From NCBI RefSeq assembly GCF_002843385.1, contig NZ_MVDE01000003.1:1-64000 (forward strand): 64,000 bases of DNA, written 5' to 3'. A model generated the notes under the pieces. It was not told the DNA's origin, did no database searches, and saw nothing but the letters and a program-made list of their open reading frames with translations. How positions within the stretch are numbered: position 1 is the stretch's first letter; every line of letters starts with the position of its first letter. The position numbers were made by a program, and so were the translations under genes. The DNA is from Labilibaculum manganireducens. Lineage in GTDB: Bacteria > Bacteroidota > Bacteroidia > Bacteroidales > Marinifilaceae. Below, piece after piece: positions 46,869 through 56,227 of the stretch.

Positions 46869-47300
46869 TTATAATTTCAAACCAAACAAAATAGAGACAC
46901 AACCGCTTTTCTCTTCGGATTCAATATCTTCATTTTTGACAAAATCCAAAGATATGATTAGTGTTTTAGCCTCATCCAATTCAAAATCAAAGAAATCAGT
47001 GTAATTACTATCCTCGTTATCAAAAATCACATTCAGATCCGAATCGGTAATTTTAAAATGTATTGTTGGCATGTTATCTTCACAACCAACTACTACACGA
47101 TATTTTTGTCCGCTAAAAAAGGCTTTATGCAATTCAACTTCCTCGTCTTGATTTAGTACTGCTCCGTTGTAATTACCATCATGAATATAATTTTCAAGTT
47201 TAGGTTTACAATGTTCTTTTGCAAAATCCCGGCATTGAGAAAATACAAGATTAACAGAAAAAAAGAATGCAAGTAAGGCTGACAATAAATAATACTTCAT
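46869..47300 (-). CDS. Small exported protein of unknown function
   Basis: A 143-residue protein with a signal peptide (about 1-21, ending LVFSQ). The mature part starts CRDFAKEHCKPKLENYIHDG and is beta-rich and acidic (HKAFFSGQKYRVVVGCEDNM, TDFFDFELDEAKTLIISLDF), with four Cys that could form two disulphides. It resembles small secreted single-domain proteins seen in marine Bacteroidota, but I do not recognise a family. It lies 41 bases after another lipoprotein gene on the same strand, so the two may be co-expressed. Confidence 0.7.
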   Translation of the reverse strand: MKYYLLSALLAFFFSVNLVFSQCRDFAKEHCKPKLENYIHDGNYNGAVLNQDEEVELHKAFFSGQKYRVVVGCEDNMPTIHFKITDSDLNVIFDNEDSNYTDFFDFELDEAKTLIISLDFVKNEDIESEEKSGCVSILFGLKL

Positions 47301-47341
47301 ATTAAAAATGCTGTATGTGTAATTCTTAAATTATTTTCACA

Positions 47342-48202
47342 CTAATGAACTAAATAATCCCTCATATCACCTATTTTCGCAACTAATTGTACAAATACCA
47401 ATTCATCAACAGAATCAATAAAATCAGCCCCCTCTTTCATATCTGAAGTTTTAATACTCATTTCAAATAATTTCTCAAGCTGTAATACGTTCTGGTAAAT
47501 GGGTTTAATAATTGGATCAGCCTGATTGTCCTGCAACACCGTTTTTATACTTTCAAGAGACAATTTCTGATCTAAAATTTGTTTGATTAACTCCTCATGT
47601 GATTTCTCATTGGGGTTAACACTTTGAGTTGCTATATACATGCACTCCACCCATCCTCCAATTAACATCAAAGCAGACAGTGAATACCTGTCCTGCTCTC
47701 GTAATTGTTGATTCGATTCCATATAAATCTCCGATACAATATCAACAATCAATTCCTTATTTGTCACATTGCTTTCAAGCAAACGAACCTTGTCCTGTCC
47801 AACTGTTCTAAGAATCCCTAACGATTCTGCGAGACTTCTGGACACATTCATATACTCAATTGAGATCTGATATTGTTCATTCAAGCTTGCATAGCTTAAA
47901 TCTGCACAATAAACCCCCAGCGCTATCGCCCTTGACGAGCTTGTTGAATATCCCGGTAAATTCTCCATGCTGTTCAGCAAATCTTCCCTAAAATGAACTC
48001 CTGATTTTTTAATTAATAATGAAATTTCAATTGGGCTGGGAAGTACAAAAAAAATTCTCTTCATCTTATCCGCATTTTCCTTCATCAACTGATACTCCAG
48101 CAATTCTCCCTCAGAAACCTGCTCTTTATTTTTTTTTGATGAAAACAAATTGCATGAATTGAACAGTAGTATAATTTCTAAACTCCAAATAATTTTTCTC
48201 AT
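47342..48202 (-). CDS. Predicted helical lipoprotein
   Basis: A 286-residue protein, taken from the ATG at 48202 so that the lipoprotein signal begins MRKIIWSLEIILLFNSC (Cys at 17). The mature protein is almost entirely alpha-helical and polar, with segments such as REDLLNSMENLPGYSTSSS, AIALGVYCADLSYASLNEQY and RYSLSALMLIGGWVECMYIA. The repeated amphipathic helices suggest a TPR-like or bundled fold. The function is unknown. It precedes the small exported protein gene by 41 bases. Confidence 0.7.
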   Translation of the reverse strand: MRKIIWSLEIILLFNSCNLFSSKKNKEQVSEGELLEYQLMKENADKMKRIFFVLPSPIEISLLIKKSGVHFREDLLNSMENLPGYSTSSSRAIALGVYCADLSYASLNEQYQISIEYMNVSRSLAESLGILRTVGQDKVRLLESNVTNKELIVDIVSEIYMESNQQLREQDRYSLSALMLIGGWVECMYIATQSVNPNEKSHEELIKQILDQKLSLESIKTVLQDNQADPIIKPIYQNVLQLEKLFEMSIKTSDMKEGADFIDSVDELVFVQLVAKIGDMRDYLVH

Positions 48203-48603
48203 TGAACTCATTCTGAAGATTAACATCTATCTTTCAACGAACTTAAATTACAATTTTTCAAGAAAATAACATCTTTTTTTCAAGAATATTTCACAATCCA
48301 AAATGAAATGGAAAAAGATCATTTTGCTGTTAAAATGAATGTTCTCCGCACAAAACTATCCATTCCTAATCATTAAACATAAAATTGCCACTTAACTTCT
48401 TGCAATTAAAATAAGCATATGCAGATATACAACTTTTGAGTTTTTGTAAAAAAAAAAGCAACTCAAGACTATCCTTTCAATTATTAAGTTCCAATCAATT
48501 AGCCATAAATTAATGAAAATGCAATTAGTAAACAGATGATATTGAGAGGGGCTAAAAACAAATAAAAATTACTAGTTTTGCATCGAATAAAAAGAACAAT
48601 TTA
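48203..48603. other. Divergent intergenic region
   Basis: About 400 AT-rich bases between two divergent genes. TAGTTTTG at 48573-48580 fits the -7 consensus TAnnTTTG for the plus-strand gene, without a TTTG at -33. TTGAGTT and AACTCAA (about 48436-48466) form a loose inverted repeat around a poly-A stretch. No small gene is visible. Confidence 0.4.
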
Positions 48604-49125
48604 ATGAGCAATATTAGTAAAAAGGATTTACACAACTCCATAATCTTAGGACTTAGTTCTTTGGATAATAAAGTGGTACTTGATTCAATCAATCAATTAC
48701 GTGAAGAAGGAAAACCAGAAGATATTACACCTCTGTTAGAACTGATGATTTCTAATTCCAGTAAGGAAATACAATCAGCAATCCATAGTTTTCTTGCTGA
48801 TCTAAAAAATCAGGATTCGGATAAAATTATTATAGAGGCAATCGCTGATGAAAAGTATCTGACAATTAGAAAAATTTTAATTTCAATTTGCTGGGAAACC
48901 AGTATTGATTTTTCAAAATACATATCAACTTTTGTTGATTTGTTAATTGTGTCGGATTTTGAAACTTCCTTTGAAGCATTTACAGTAATAGAAAATCTTA
49001 CCGAAAAAATATCAGAAGAAAGTAAGCCTGTGGAGATGGCGAAACTTAAAGATGCCATTTCAGGAGCATCTCCCGAAAAAAAGGGAATTCTTCACGAAGC
49101 CATTCATATAATAGATCAACTATAA
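48604..49125 (+). CDS. HEAT-repeat-like protein
   Basis: A 173-residue soluble acidic protein of paired helices: KKDLHNSIILGLSSLDNKVV, LDSINQLREEGKPEDITPLL, ELMISNSSKEIQSAIHSFLA and then LTIRKILISICWETSIDFSK and similar. This alternation with Asp/Pro turns fits a short HEAT/ARM-type solenoid, a protein-binding scaffold. There is no catalytic motif. It is a single gene with a strong terminator. Confidence 0.72.
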   Translation: MSNISKKDLHNSIILGLSSLDNKVVLDSINQLREEGKPEDITPLLELMISNSSKEIQSAIHSFLADLKNQDSDKIIIEAIADEKYLTIRKILISICWETSIDFSKYISTFVDLLIVSDFETSFEAFTVIENLTEKISEESKPVEMAKLKDAISGASPEKKGILHEAIHIIDQL

Positions 49126-49133
49126 GAAAAAAG

Positions 49134-49160
49134 AAAGCCGCTTAAAAGCGGCTTTTGTTT
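49134..49160. terminator. Rho-independent terminator
   Basis: AAAGCCGCTT and AAGCGGCTTT form a 10-bp stem followed by TTGTTTTTT; the minus strand also carries a T run, so it can serve both the HEAT-like gene and the converging gene ending at 49162. Confidence 0.88.
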
Positions 49161-49161
49161 T

Positions 49162-50166
49162 TTATATTAAAACGTCCTTTTCATTATTTGAAAAGTATTT
49201 CATAAACTGCGCTCTTTCATACAAACCAGGATCTTGAATACTGCCATAATTAAGACTGCCGCGAAATTCATCAACAGTTTTAAATCCTTTTTTGGTCATC
49301 CAACTGGTTAAGTCTCCCAATATATTGGTAATTTGATCGAAACCATGCTCATATACAGTAGAACAAATCTGTACTGTTTTAGCACCTGCCAACAATTGCT
49401 TGATTGCAGCCTCGCCATTATGAATACCTGTTGAAGCTGCAATATCAATTCCTTTAATTTTATCAGACAACATACCAACCCAACGAAGAGATTTACGAAT
49501 ATCACTTGCTGAACTCAACACTTCGGCACTGGTAATTTTCATTTTCTCAATATCGATATCCGGCTCATAAAAACGATTAAACAGCACCAATGCATCTGCT
49601 CCGTCAGCATTTAAACGATTAGCAACTGAAAATAAATTGGTAAAGTATATTCCAATTTTCATTGATATTGGAATATTTACTTCCTTTTTAACGGCATTAA
49701 ATATGTCGAAGTATAAATTTTCGTATTGCGCAGAACTCATGTTTCTGTCGTTTGGAACGATAAACACATTTAACTCAATAGCATCGGCTCCGGCTTTTTC
49801 AATTTCTTTAGCAAAAGAAGTCCAATCCGATGAAGAAACACAATTAATACTTGCAATTACAGGAATAGAAACAGCCTTCTTAGCTTCCTTAATAAGTGTC
49901 AAATAATTCGAAACGGAATTTCCTTTGATGTAGGTCTGAATATAATCTTCAGCTTCAGGATAACTTGTATTTGAAGGATCTTTACCAATCAAATTTTTAG
50001 CTTCGTTGCGAATTTGTTCTTCGAATAAAGACTTTAAAACAACAGCTCCTGCCCCTTTTTCTTCAATAATTTTAATTTTTCTTACAGAATTTGTAAGCCC
50101 GGAACTGCTGACAATTAAAGGATTCTTTAACTGCAATCCCATATAGGTGGTTTCAAGATTAATCAT
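49162..50166 (-). CDS. Dihydroorotate dehydrogenase-like flavoprotein
   Basis: A 334-residue protein from the ATG at 50166 (an ATG nine codons earlier is less likely). It has the class 1 dihydroorotate dehydrogenase barrel: TYMGLQLKNPLIVSSSGLTN, IPVIASINCVSSSDW, GADAIELNVFIVPND, ISMKIGIYFTN and the FMN phosphate end AAIKQLLAGAKTVQICSTVY. Several residues typical of true PyrD are changed, notably around the catalytic Cys loop (NVFIVPNDRN), and proteins of this type in Bacteroidota exist in addition to PyrD. The physiological substrate is therefore open. Confidence 0.88.
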   Translation of the reverse strand: MINLETTYMGLQLKNPLIVSSSGLTNSVRKIKIIEEKGAGAVVLKSLFEEQIRNEAKNLIGKDPSNTSYPEAEDYIQTYIKGNSVSNYLTLIKEAKKAVSIPVIASINCVSSSDWTSFAKEIEKAGADAIELNVFIVPNDRNMSSAQYENLYFDIFNAVKKEVNIPISMKIGIYFTNLFSVANRLNADGADALVLFNRFYEPDIDIEKMKITSAEVLSSASDIRKSLRWVGMLSDKIKGIDIAASTGIHNGEAAIKQLLAGAKTVQICSTVYEHGFDQITNILGDLTSWMTKKGFKTVDEFRGSLNYGSIQDPGLYERAQFMKYFSNNEKDVLI

Positions 50167-50273
50167 GCTATTTGATTTTTTAATATTTTTCAATCGATAA
50201 CGAACAAATATAGTAAATTCAAAAGAGATATTTACATCCTTAGTACTGACTTAGCCTATAAAAAACCCAGAAT

Positions 50274-50939
50274 TTAATATCTCGATCCGAATATTGTGCT
50301 TCCTACTCTAATTATTGTACTGCCCTCACTTATTGCCAGCATATAATCACCCGACATTCCCATTGAAATTTCTTTAAATTCAGGACTGTCAATAAAAAAA
50401 TCTGATTTTAAACTTTCAAATATAGATTTAAGATTACCAAACTCATTTCTGATCCGGACTTCATTATTGGTGTATGTGGCCATTCCCATTACGCCGGCAA
50501 TTTGAATCGCTTTTAATGATTTAAAATCCTCCGAAGTAAGCAATTCTTTTGCCTCATCGATAGTAAGACCAAATTTAGTTTCCTCCGAAGCGATATGAAA
50601 TTGCAGCAAGCAACTGATAACTCTGTTATTCTTCTCTGCCTGCTTGTTAATTTCTTTCAGTAATTTAATACTGTCAACAGCATGAATAAGCTGCACGAAC
50701 GGCGCTATATACTTCACCTTATTGGTTTGAAGATGACCAATAAAATGCCATTCTATATCCTTGGGAAGATCGTTATATTTTTGTGCCAGCTCCTGTGGTT
50801 TATTTTCACCAAAAATCCGGTATCCTCCTTCGTAGGCTTCAATTATATCCTCTTTGGGTTTGGTTTTAGATACTGCTACCAATTTTACGTTAGCAGGAAT
50901 TTTCGCTAGAATAGTGTCAATTATTTGAGGTATGCTCAT
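50274..50939 (-). CDS. YggS-type PLP homeostasis protein
   Basis: A 221-residue member of the alanine-racemase-like fold-type III family that binds pyridoxal phosphate and buffers its level in the cell. The PLP Lys is in KLVAVSKTKP (about residue 25). Further family motifs are FGENKPQELAQKY, WHFIGHLQTNKVKYI and GMSGDYMLAISEGSTIIRVG near the end. The size is normal. It is located between the dihydroorotate dehydrogenase-like gene and a two-component pair, all on the minus strand but with gaps of about 70-110 bases. Confidence 0.95.
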   Translation of the reverse strand: MSIPQIIDTILAKIPANVKLVAVSKTKPKEDIIEAYEGGYRIFGENKPQELAQKYNDLPKDIEWHFIGHLQTNKVKYIAPFVQLIHAVDSIKLLKEINKQAEKNNRVISCLLQFHIASEETKFGLTIDEAKELLTSEDFKSLKAIQIAGVMGMATYTNNEVRIRNEFGNLKSIFESLKSDFFIDSPEFKEISMGMSGDYMLAISEGSTIIRVGSTIFGSRY

Positions 50940-51011
50940 GGCAAATTGCAGATTTTAAATTTCAGATTCAAAATTACAACTTTTATGGATTTTGATGTGT
51001 TGTTTGGGATT

Positions 51012-51704
51012 TTAATTATTTTCTGATAAAATAAAACCAACTCCATGCACATTTTCAATTTTTATGGTAGAATCCAATTTTAAGTGCTTCCTTAATTTAG
51101 TGATAAAGACATCCAGGCTGCGTCCCATAAAATAATCATTTTCGCCCCACACATTTACCAGTATATCTTCTCTTCGCAATACATTATTTTTATTCTGAAG
51201 CAAAAGATACAATACATCACCCTCTTTTTGAGTGATCCGAAAAATTTCTCCATTTAAAGTCAAAGTAAGATTTGCATGATCGTATACAAATTTACCCACA
51301 TTAAATATTTGTTCTTTTATTTCAGGTGCTGTATTTACACGCTTTAGCACGGCATTAATTCTTCGGACCAACTCATCCTCATCAAAAGGTTTCGTGATAT
51401 AATCATCTCCTCCCAAATCAAAACCTTTTAACTTATCCTCCTTTAGCGATTTTGCAGTTAAAAAGATAATGGGAATCTCTTGATTAATTTCACGAATCTT
51501 TTTCCCCAAAGTAAAACCATCCATTTTTGGCATCATGCAATCCAATAAACAAAGGTCAAACTTAGAATTAGAGAAAGACTCGAATCCTTTCTCCCCATCT
51601 CGGGCTAAACATACCGAAAAGCCCTCCATTTTTAGAAATTCATTTAAAACAAGACCTAAATTAGGATCATCCTCAACTAGCAATATATTTTTAGAATTGG
51701 TCAT
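51012..51704 (-). CDS. OmpR-family response regulator, RprY-like
   Basis: A 230-residue DNA-binding regulator. The receiver (about 5-120) has acidic residues in LLVEDDPNLG, phospho-acceptor Asp in LLDCMMPKMDGF (about residue 55), and Lys in ITKPFDEDEL. The winged-helix OmpR domain is at about 135-228 (RITQKEGDVLYLLLQNKNNV, RSLDVFITKLRKHLKLDSTI, NVHGVGFIL). It is 9 bases after the kinase gene, so the pair forms an operon, and its length and the partner's layout match RprX/RprY of Bacteroides. Confidence 0.94.
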   Translation of the reverse strand: MTNSKNILLVEDDPNLGLVLNEFLKMEGFSVCLARDGEKGFESFSNSKFDLCLLDCMMPKMDGFTLGKKIREINQEIPIIFLTAKSLKEDKLKGFDLGGDDYITKPFDEDELVRRINAVLKRVNTAPEIKEQIFNVGKFVYDHANLTLTLNGEIFRITQKEGDVLYLLLQNKNNVLRREDILVNVWGENDYFMGRSLDVFITKLRKHLKLDSTIKIENVHGVGFILSENN

Positions 51705-51713
51705 AAAATAATT

Positions 51714-52958
51714 TTAGATTGATGGCAAAACAATAGTAAAGGTACTGCCGGAGTTTCTTTTGCTCAAAACATTTATTGAACCTTTATGAGAATCAATAAT
51801 CATTTTTGAATAGGACAAGCCAATGCCAAAACCTTTCACATCATGCAGGTCGCCGGTTGGAGCTCTGTAATATCTATCGAATACATGCTTCTGTTCCTCT
51901 TTAGTCATTCCAATTCCTTTATCAGTTACCGCAATATAAAGATGTCCATTCGTATTTTTAGTCTCAACTTCTATTTCTGGTTTAGATTCGGAATACTTCA
52001 CTGCATTATCCAGAAGATTTAACAATACATTCTGCAGCAAATCTTTATCACCACAAACCATATCATTTTCCGCATTCAGCTTGTACGCTATGGTTCCTTC
52101 ACGCTCTGCCAATTGCACGGAAATAAAATCGGAACACTCTTTTAACAAGGAGTGCAAATTTATTTGATCTGAATTTAACTGCAATTCTCCGCGTTCCATA
52201 CAAGCCAGTTTTAACAACTGATCTACTTGACTTTTCAAGCGATTATTCTCTGAAAAAATCATGCTTGAATAATGAACTACTTGATTGGGATCGGCATAAA
52301 CCTTATTTCGTTTTAACATTCCACTGGCCAGCGAAATTGTTGCCATCGGTGTCTTAAACTCGTGTGCTATATTATTAATCAGATCAGTAGTTCTACCCAA
52401 AATCTTTTTATCATTTATCAATGAAAAAACGGTTATCCCGAAAAATGTACAAAGAATTAAAATAAGAATTAATGAGCAAATAAACATACTCCCCATACTA
52501 TCCATTAAATTTTTCTCTCTTTTTTGGAAATAGACATTTAATATTGCCTTATCGTGACTTAATGCTTTACGCAAACTATAGTAAAAACATTTACTTTTAG
52601 GCTGCTCGTCAGCAGTACTTAATACTTCAATGGTATATGGCGATTGAATCTGATAATTTTTAAATTGCTGATGAATAATTGAATCCAGGCGGCTCACCTC
52701 CATCTTTAAAAGCTCACTATCCGAAGCATTGTATTTCGATTTAGACATGCACTCCCGCATCTTCTCACAACTCTCCTGATCTTTTGTAAACTCATCGACA
52801 GACTCATGCAAAGCCAAGCCAACACGATGATTGAATTGCTCTTCGTTTAAGCTTCTGGCTCTGCTTATCCATCTAATTTGAATTAAAAGTAGAAGAAGCA
52901 GAACAATTATTGATATAACAATAAATATCTGGATTCTATAAACCTTAAATTTTCGCAT
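51714..52958 (-). CDS. Membrane sensor histidine kinase, RprX-like
   Basis: A 414-residue kinase from the ATG at 52958. Membrane helices are at about 9-29 and 150-173, with a periplasmic sensor of about 120 residues between them holding three Cys (about 63, 69 and 123). The dimerisation domain has the intact phospho-acceptor in NNIAHEFKTPMATIS (about residue 205), and the ATPase domain has LLNLLDNAVKYS, VTDKGIGMTKEEQKHVFDRY and GFGIGLSY. Its partner is the OmpR-type regulator 9 bases downstream. The operon is divergent from a Cys/Lys-rich exported protein, which is a likely regulatory target by position. Confidence 0.94.
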   Translation of the reverse strand: MRKFKVYRIQIFIVISIIVLLLLLLIQIRWISRARSLNEEQFNHRVGLALHESVDEFTKDQESCEKMRECMSKSKYNASDSELLKMEVSRLDSIIHQQFKNYQIQSPYTIEVLSTADEQPKSKCFYYSLRKALSHDKAILNVYFQKREKNLMDSMGSMFICSLILILILCTFFGITVFSLINDKKILGRTTDLINNIAHEFKTPMATISLASGMLKRNKVYADPNQVVHYSSMIFSENNRLKSQVDQLLKLACMERGELQLNSDQINLHSLLKECSDFISVQLAEREGTIAYKLNAENDMVCGDKDLLQNVLLNLLDNAVKYSESKPEIEVETKNTNGHLYIAVTDKGIGMTKEEQKHVFDRYYRAPTGDLHDVKGFGIGLSYSKMIIDSHKGSINVLSKRNSGSTFTIVLPSI

Positions 52959-53065
52959 TGTATTTTTAAACAACAAACTCATAGACTAATACTTCCTTAA
53001 CATCTAGATCTTATGATCTTTTTAACGACTCAAAATTAGTGTAAATTTTAAGAGTTTTTGATGCT

Positions 53066-53081
53066 TTAACAATTCATTAAC
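53066..53081. promoter_or_regulatory. Direct-repeat candidate site for an OmpR-family regulator
   Basis: TTAAC occurs at 53066 and again at 53077, an exact 11-base step (TTAACAATTCATTAAC), as expected for OmpR-type dimers binding side by side. It is in the 210-base region between the two-component operon and the Cys/Lys-rich protein gene. The match is short and the region AT-rich, so chance is possible. Confidence 0.25.
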
Positions 53082-53168
53082 AAGAGATAAAAAGATCTTT
53101 TACGTTCTTGTAGTATTCAATTCAAAATTAAACTAAAACGGATTAATTAACATTTTAATAAAAAAAAC

Positions 53169-53525
53169 ATGAAAAAGTTATTATTTGGACTCTTATTTGT
53201 ATTTGCGATAAATGTAGTAAGTTTTGCTGCTCAACCGGTAATTTCAATCTTTGATAATCAAATTTCTTTGTCTCAGGATCAAGATCAAAAACAGGATCAG
53301 GAGAAGAAAAAAGTTGAAAAGAAAAAATGTGAAAAAGACTGTAAAAAAGCCTGCTGCACCAAAGACGCTAAGGCTGAAAAATGTGATAAGGCAAAAAAAT
53401 GCACAAAGGAAGCTAAAGCAGAAAAATGTGAAAAAGACTGTAAAAAAGCTTGTTGTACTAAAGAAGCCAAGGCAGAAACTAAATGTCCTAAAGACTGCAA
53501 AAAAGAATGTTGTAAGAAATCATAA
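53169..53525 (+). CDS. Exported Cys/Lys-rich repeat protein, metallothionein-like
   Basis: A 118-residue protein with a signal peptide (about 1-20, MKKLLFGLLFVFAINVVSFA) and a short Gln/Asp linker. The remaining 66 residues contain 14 Cys and are mostly Lys, Glu and Ala. A unit KCEKDCKKACCTK followed by D/E-AKAE appears twice in full, with a variant (KCPKDCKKECCKK) at the end. Such Cys spacing (C-x3-C-x3-CC) could bind several metal ions or form many disulphides in the envelope. I know no named family. It is divergent from a RprXY-like pair and has its own terminator. Confidence 0.8.
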   Translation: MKKLLFGLLFVFAINVVSFAAQPVISIFDNQISLSQDQDQKQDQEKKKVEKKKCEKDCKKACCTKDAKAEKCDKAKKCTKEAKAEKCEKDCKKACCTKEAKAETKCPKDCKKECCKKS

Positions 53526-53544
53526 GGATATCTTCTATATCTGC

Positions 53545-53576
53545 AAACCCTTCAATAAAATTGGAGGGTTTTTTTA
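53545..53576 (+). terminator. Rho-independent terminator of the Cys/Lys-rich gene
   Basis: AAACCCTTCAAT and ATTGGAGGGTTT pair with one mismatch around AAA, followed by seven T. Confidence 0.85.
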
Positions 53577-53641
53577 TGCAGTTTGGTACAATTTATGTTC
53601 TTACTTAAGAGTTAATTCAATAGAACGTAAACTGTTTTACA

Positions 53642-54220
53642 ATGAAAAATCTGCTGTTTTTATTTATTGGTGTTTTCGGTTTTTCCGGAGTATTTTCACA
53701 GAATGTAGAAAGATACATGGAATATCATGACAATGGAAGAACTCTGATATTGCAGGGGGAATATGAAAAAGCCATCCTTTACTTAGACACTGCCATTACT
53801 ATTATGCCTTACTATTCCACCATTTTTCAAGATCGCGGATACGCAAAAATGCAGTTAAAAAAATACGACGAAGCAATTCTTGATTTTGACCATGTGCTGA
53901 GTAAAAAACCTTATCTATCGGAAGTACGACTACAAAGAGGCATGGCACTTTACCACCTGAATCGTTTAAACGAATCTGAATCTGACTTAATAGAAGTATT
54001 AAACAGTAATCCAAATAAAAGCCGTGAGGTAATTATTTATCTTGATAACATTCAAAGGGAAAGGGATATAACAGCACAACAAAATTATGATGCGATGTTG
54101 CAATCAATGCGGTTTCAAGTCGAAAATGAACGAATTTACCGGGCCCGCCATCGGGAAGAAGTTATCTGGAATACTGTCGTTCCTTTGGCATTCTGGACTA
54201 CCGTATTTTTAACCTGGTAA
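53642..54220 (+). CDS. Exported TPR protein
   Basis: A 192-residue protein with a signal peptide (ending GVFSQ, residue 20). Three tetratricopeptide repeats run from about 25 to 130: GRTLILQGEYEKAILYLDTA, DRGYAKMQLKKYDEAILDFD and RGMALYHLNRLNESESDLIE. A basic helix follows and then a hydrophobic C-terminus (VVPLAFWTTVFLTW) that could be a membrane tail. It is presumably a periplasmic scaffold; the partner is unknown. Its last 12 bases overlap the end of the converging antiporter gene. Confidence 0.85.
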   Translation: MKNLLFLFIGVFGFSGVFSQNVERYMEYHDNGRTLILQGEYEKAILYLDTAITIMPYYSTIFQDRGYAKMQLKKYDEAILDFDHVLSKKPYLSEVRLQRGMALYHLNRLNESESDLIEVLNSNPNKSREVIIYLDNIQRERDITAQQNYDAMLQSMRFQVENERIYRARHREEVIWNTVVPLAFWTTVFLTW

Positions 54221-56227
54221 ATCCGGATCTGTCTTGATTGACTTTCTTTTTAATGAAATTGATTTTCCCATAAAACGAGCTTTATTATAACCGGGCAAGT
54301 CTGTGTCTTCCATTTTTAAACGAACCTTTTCCAGACTTTCCACAGATCCAACAACAGTTAACACATCACCCAACCGAAGTCGTGTATATCCGGTAGAAAT
54401 TAAGGTGTTATTATTACGTTTGGTAGCCAAAATAATAACATCGGTAGGAATTTGTAAATCCCTTAAAGTGATGCCGTGCAATTCTTTATTTTGCATTTCA
54501 ATGTCCACAGTATCCTGATCTTTTTCCATACCAAGCAACAATGAAGTGGCAATTGGTGATCGCACCAGATGATCCATTAAGCTTACCATTACTGTGGAGG
54601 GTTCAACAATCAGAGCTCCCAACTCGTGAAATTTACTTACATAACTCCTCTCATTTACCCTAACAACAATATCCCTTGTACCAAATTTTTCATAAGCTAA
54701 TTCACAAAATTTAAGATTGTCTTCATCCTGATTCAAGAGCACTATCGCATCCGCATTATCCACTTCAAGTCTCTTTAATTCAACCATACTTAATTCTTTC
54801 ACATGAGTCACATTAACACCATGATACTCTAAATTTGCTCTCTCCTCACTACGGGTTACTAATTTAACCTCCCAGCCATGTTCCTTTAATTGCCGTGCTA
54901 AAGCAAGCGATTGTCCTTCCAGACCAAAAATAATAGCTTTCTGAATTTTGTTTTCATGCAATAGTTCTTTCTTTTTATGACTCTCCCCAACCATTAATAT
55001 AAACCATTTAAAAAGTGGCGGACCACATATCTCATTGAGTACAATAACTCCAATTAATATCGCTCCGAATTGAGGTCCCCAATCGGGATATTTCACTGCC
55101 ACCACAGATACCAATCCAATAGCAACTCCGGCCTGAGTAACATACGGCATCCAAGAAATTCTGTTTACCCTGAAAGGATCACCTCCTAAAGTTCCTCCAA
55201 TAAAAGCGCCAATAGCCATACTGATCAGCCTAATTGCAAAGAACAACAGTGCCACACCCCAGGTTTGAGCCAGGATATCCAAAGAAACTGATGCACCTGT
55301 AAGGGTATAAAAAATAATGTAAATAGTAGGAACAACCAATTCTATAATTTTAACAAACTCCCGGCGGTAACTTCCAAAATTAACAACAACAAAACTTCCA
55401 ATAATACAAATCAACAAAGGTTCAATATACACCCTAAATCCAAGCAAATTTTGACTTTGTTCACCTACCAAATGAGCAAAAAGATAGATACTATATCCTA
55501 TTGCTACCAAAAAAACCGCTTTTTGCATTGTAGTAATTCCGCGAGCCAAAATCCAATTAATAGTTTGCCCCAGCAAAAAACCAATTAAAATTGAAAAACA
55601 TAATTCTCCAATTAGAATAACAATTAACCAAATATCAAACGGAACTTTAGAAATTAAAGCACCTGCGATGGCAAAACATATCGTAAATAAAATGATTACC
55701 AAAACATCCTTTATCACCGTAACCCCAATAGCAGTTTGTGTGTAAGGTCCTTTCGCCCTCATCTCATTAATTACAGCAATTGCAGATGCTGGAGAGCGGG
55801 TAATAAAGATGGTTCCAACCAGCAAGGCAATGGCAAGCTTCACCTGCCAATCGAGTTGTGCCATAAATAACAATCTGGCAGATAAAAAGAATATCGCCAA
55901 CACACTCAAACCAAAGGTGAAAAAAAGTTGACTGAAAGTCATCCATTTGATACTTTTCATCCTGCCTTTTAATTCCTTCAGGTAAAGTTCTGCCCCTGCG
56001 GCAAAAGCGATAAAAGCCAAACATATTTCGTTTATAAAATGCAATTGGGTAATGGCCTTTCGTGGAACAAAATTTAAAATAAAAGGTCCGCAAAGAATTC
56101 CAATGAAAAGAAGACCTGTTATAATGGGTAATTTAACTTTAGGAAAATACCTTGAGATTCTATTTGCAGCAATTGCAACTATCAGAAATCCCACAACTAA
56201 AATAAATATTTCAAGGTAATTATTCAT
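54209..56227 (-). CDS. Kef-type cation:proton antiporter with TrkA domains
   Basis: A 672-residue CPA2-family transporter. About 12 membrane helices occupy residues 1-405, with the motif region RSPASAIAVINEMRAKGPYT in the middle. A Rossmann TrkA-N domain follows (AIIFGLEGQSLALARQLKEH, about 422-440; VDNADAIVLLNQDEDN), and a TrkA-C domain is at about 560-645 (ELHGITLRDLQIPTDVIILA). The nucleotide-binding domains normally gate K+ or Na+ for H+ exchange. It converges with the TPR gene, sharing 12 bases of 3' end. Confidence 0.92.
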   Translation of the reverse strand: MNNYLEIFILVVGFLIVAIAANRISRYFPKVKLPIITGLLFIGILCGPFILNFVPRKAITQLHFINEICLAFIAFAAGAELYLKELKGRMKSIKWMTFSQLFFTFGLSVLAIFFLSARLLFMAQLDWQVKLAIALLVGTIFITRSPASAIAVINEMRAKGPYTQTAIGVTVIKDVLVIILFTICFAIAGALISKVPFDIWLIVILIGELCFSILIGFLLGQTINWILARGITTMQKAVFLVAIGYSIYLFAHLVGEQSQNLLGFRVYIEPLLICIIGSFVVVNFGSYRREFVKIIELVVPTIYIIFYTLTGASVSLDILAQTWGVALLFFAIRLISMAIGAFIGGTLGGDPFRVNRISWMPYVTQAGVAIGLVSVVAVKYPDWGPQFGAILIGVIVLNEICGPPLFKWFILMVGESHKKKELLHENKIQKAIIFGLEGQSLALARQLKEHGWEVKLVTRSEERANLEYHGVNVTHVKELSMVELKRLEVDNADAIVLLNQDEDNLKFCELAYEKFGTRDIVVRVNERSYVSKFHELGALIVEPSTVMVSLMDHLVRSPIATSLLLGMEKDQDTVDIEMQNKELHGITLRDLQIPTDVIILATKRNNNTLISTGYTRLRLGDVLTVVGSVESLEKVRLKMEDTDLPGYNKARFMGKSISLKRKSIKTDPDLPG

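Noticed and set aside
53251-53730. Long basic reading frame overlapping the Cys/Lys-rich gene in another frame, and its antisense counterpart
   Set aside because: It arises from the repeated AAA/TGT codons of the real gene; it has no signal, no domain and continues through the terminator.
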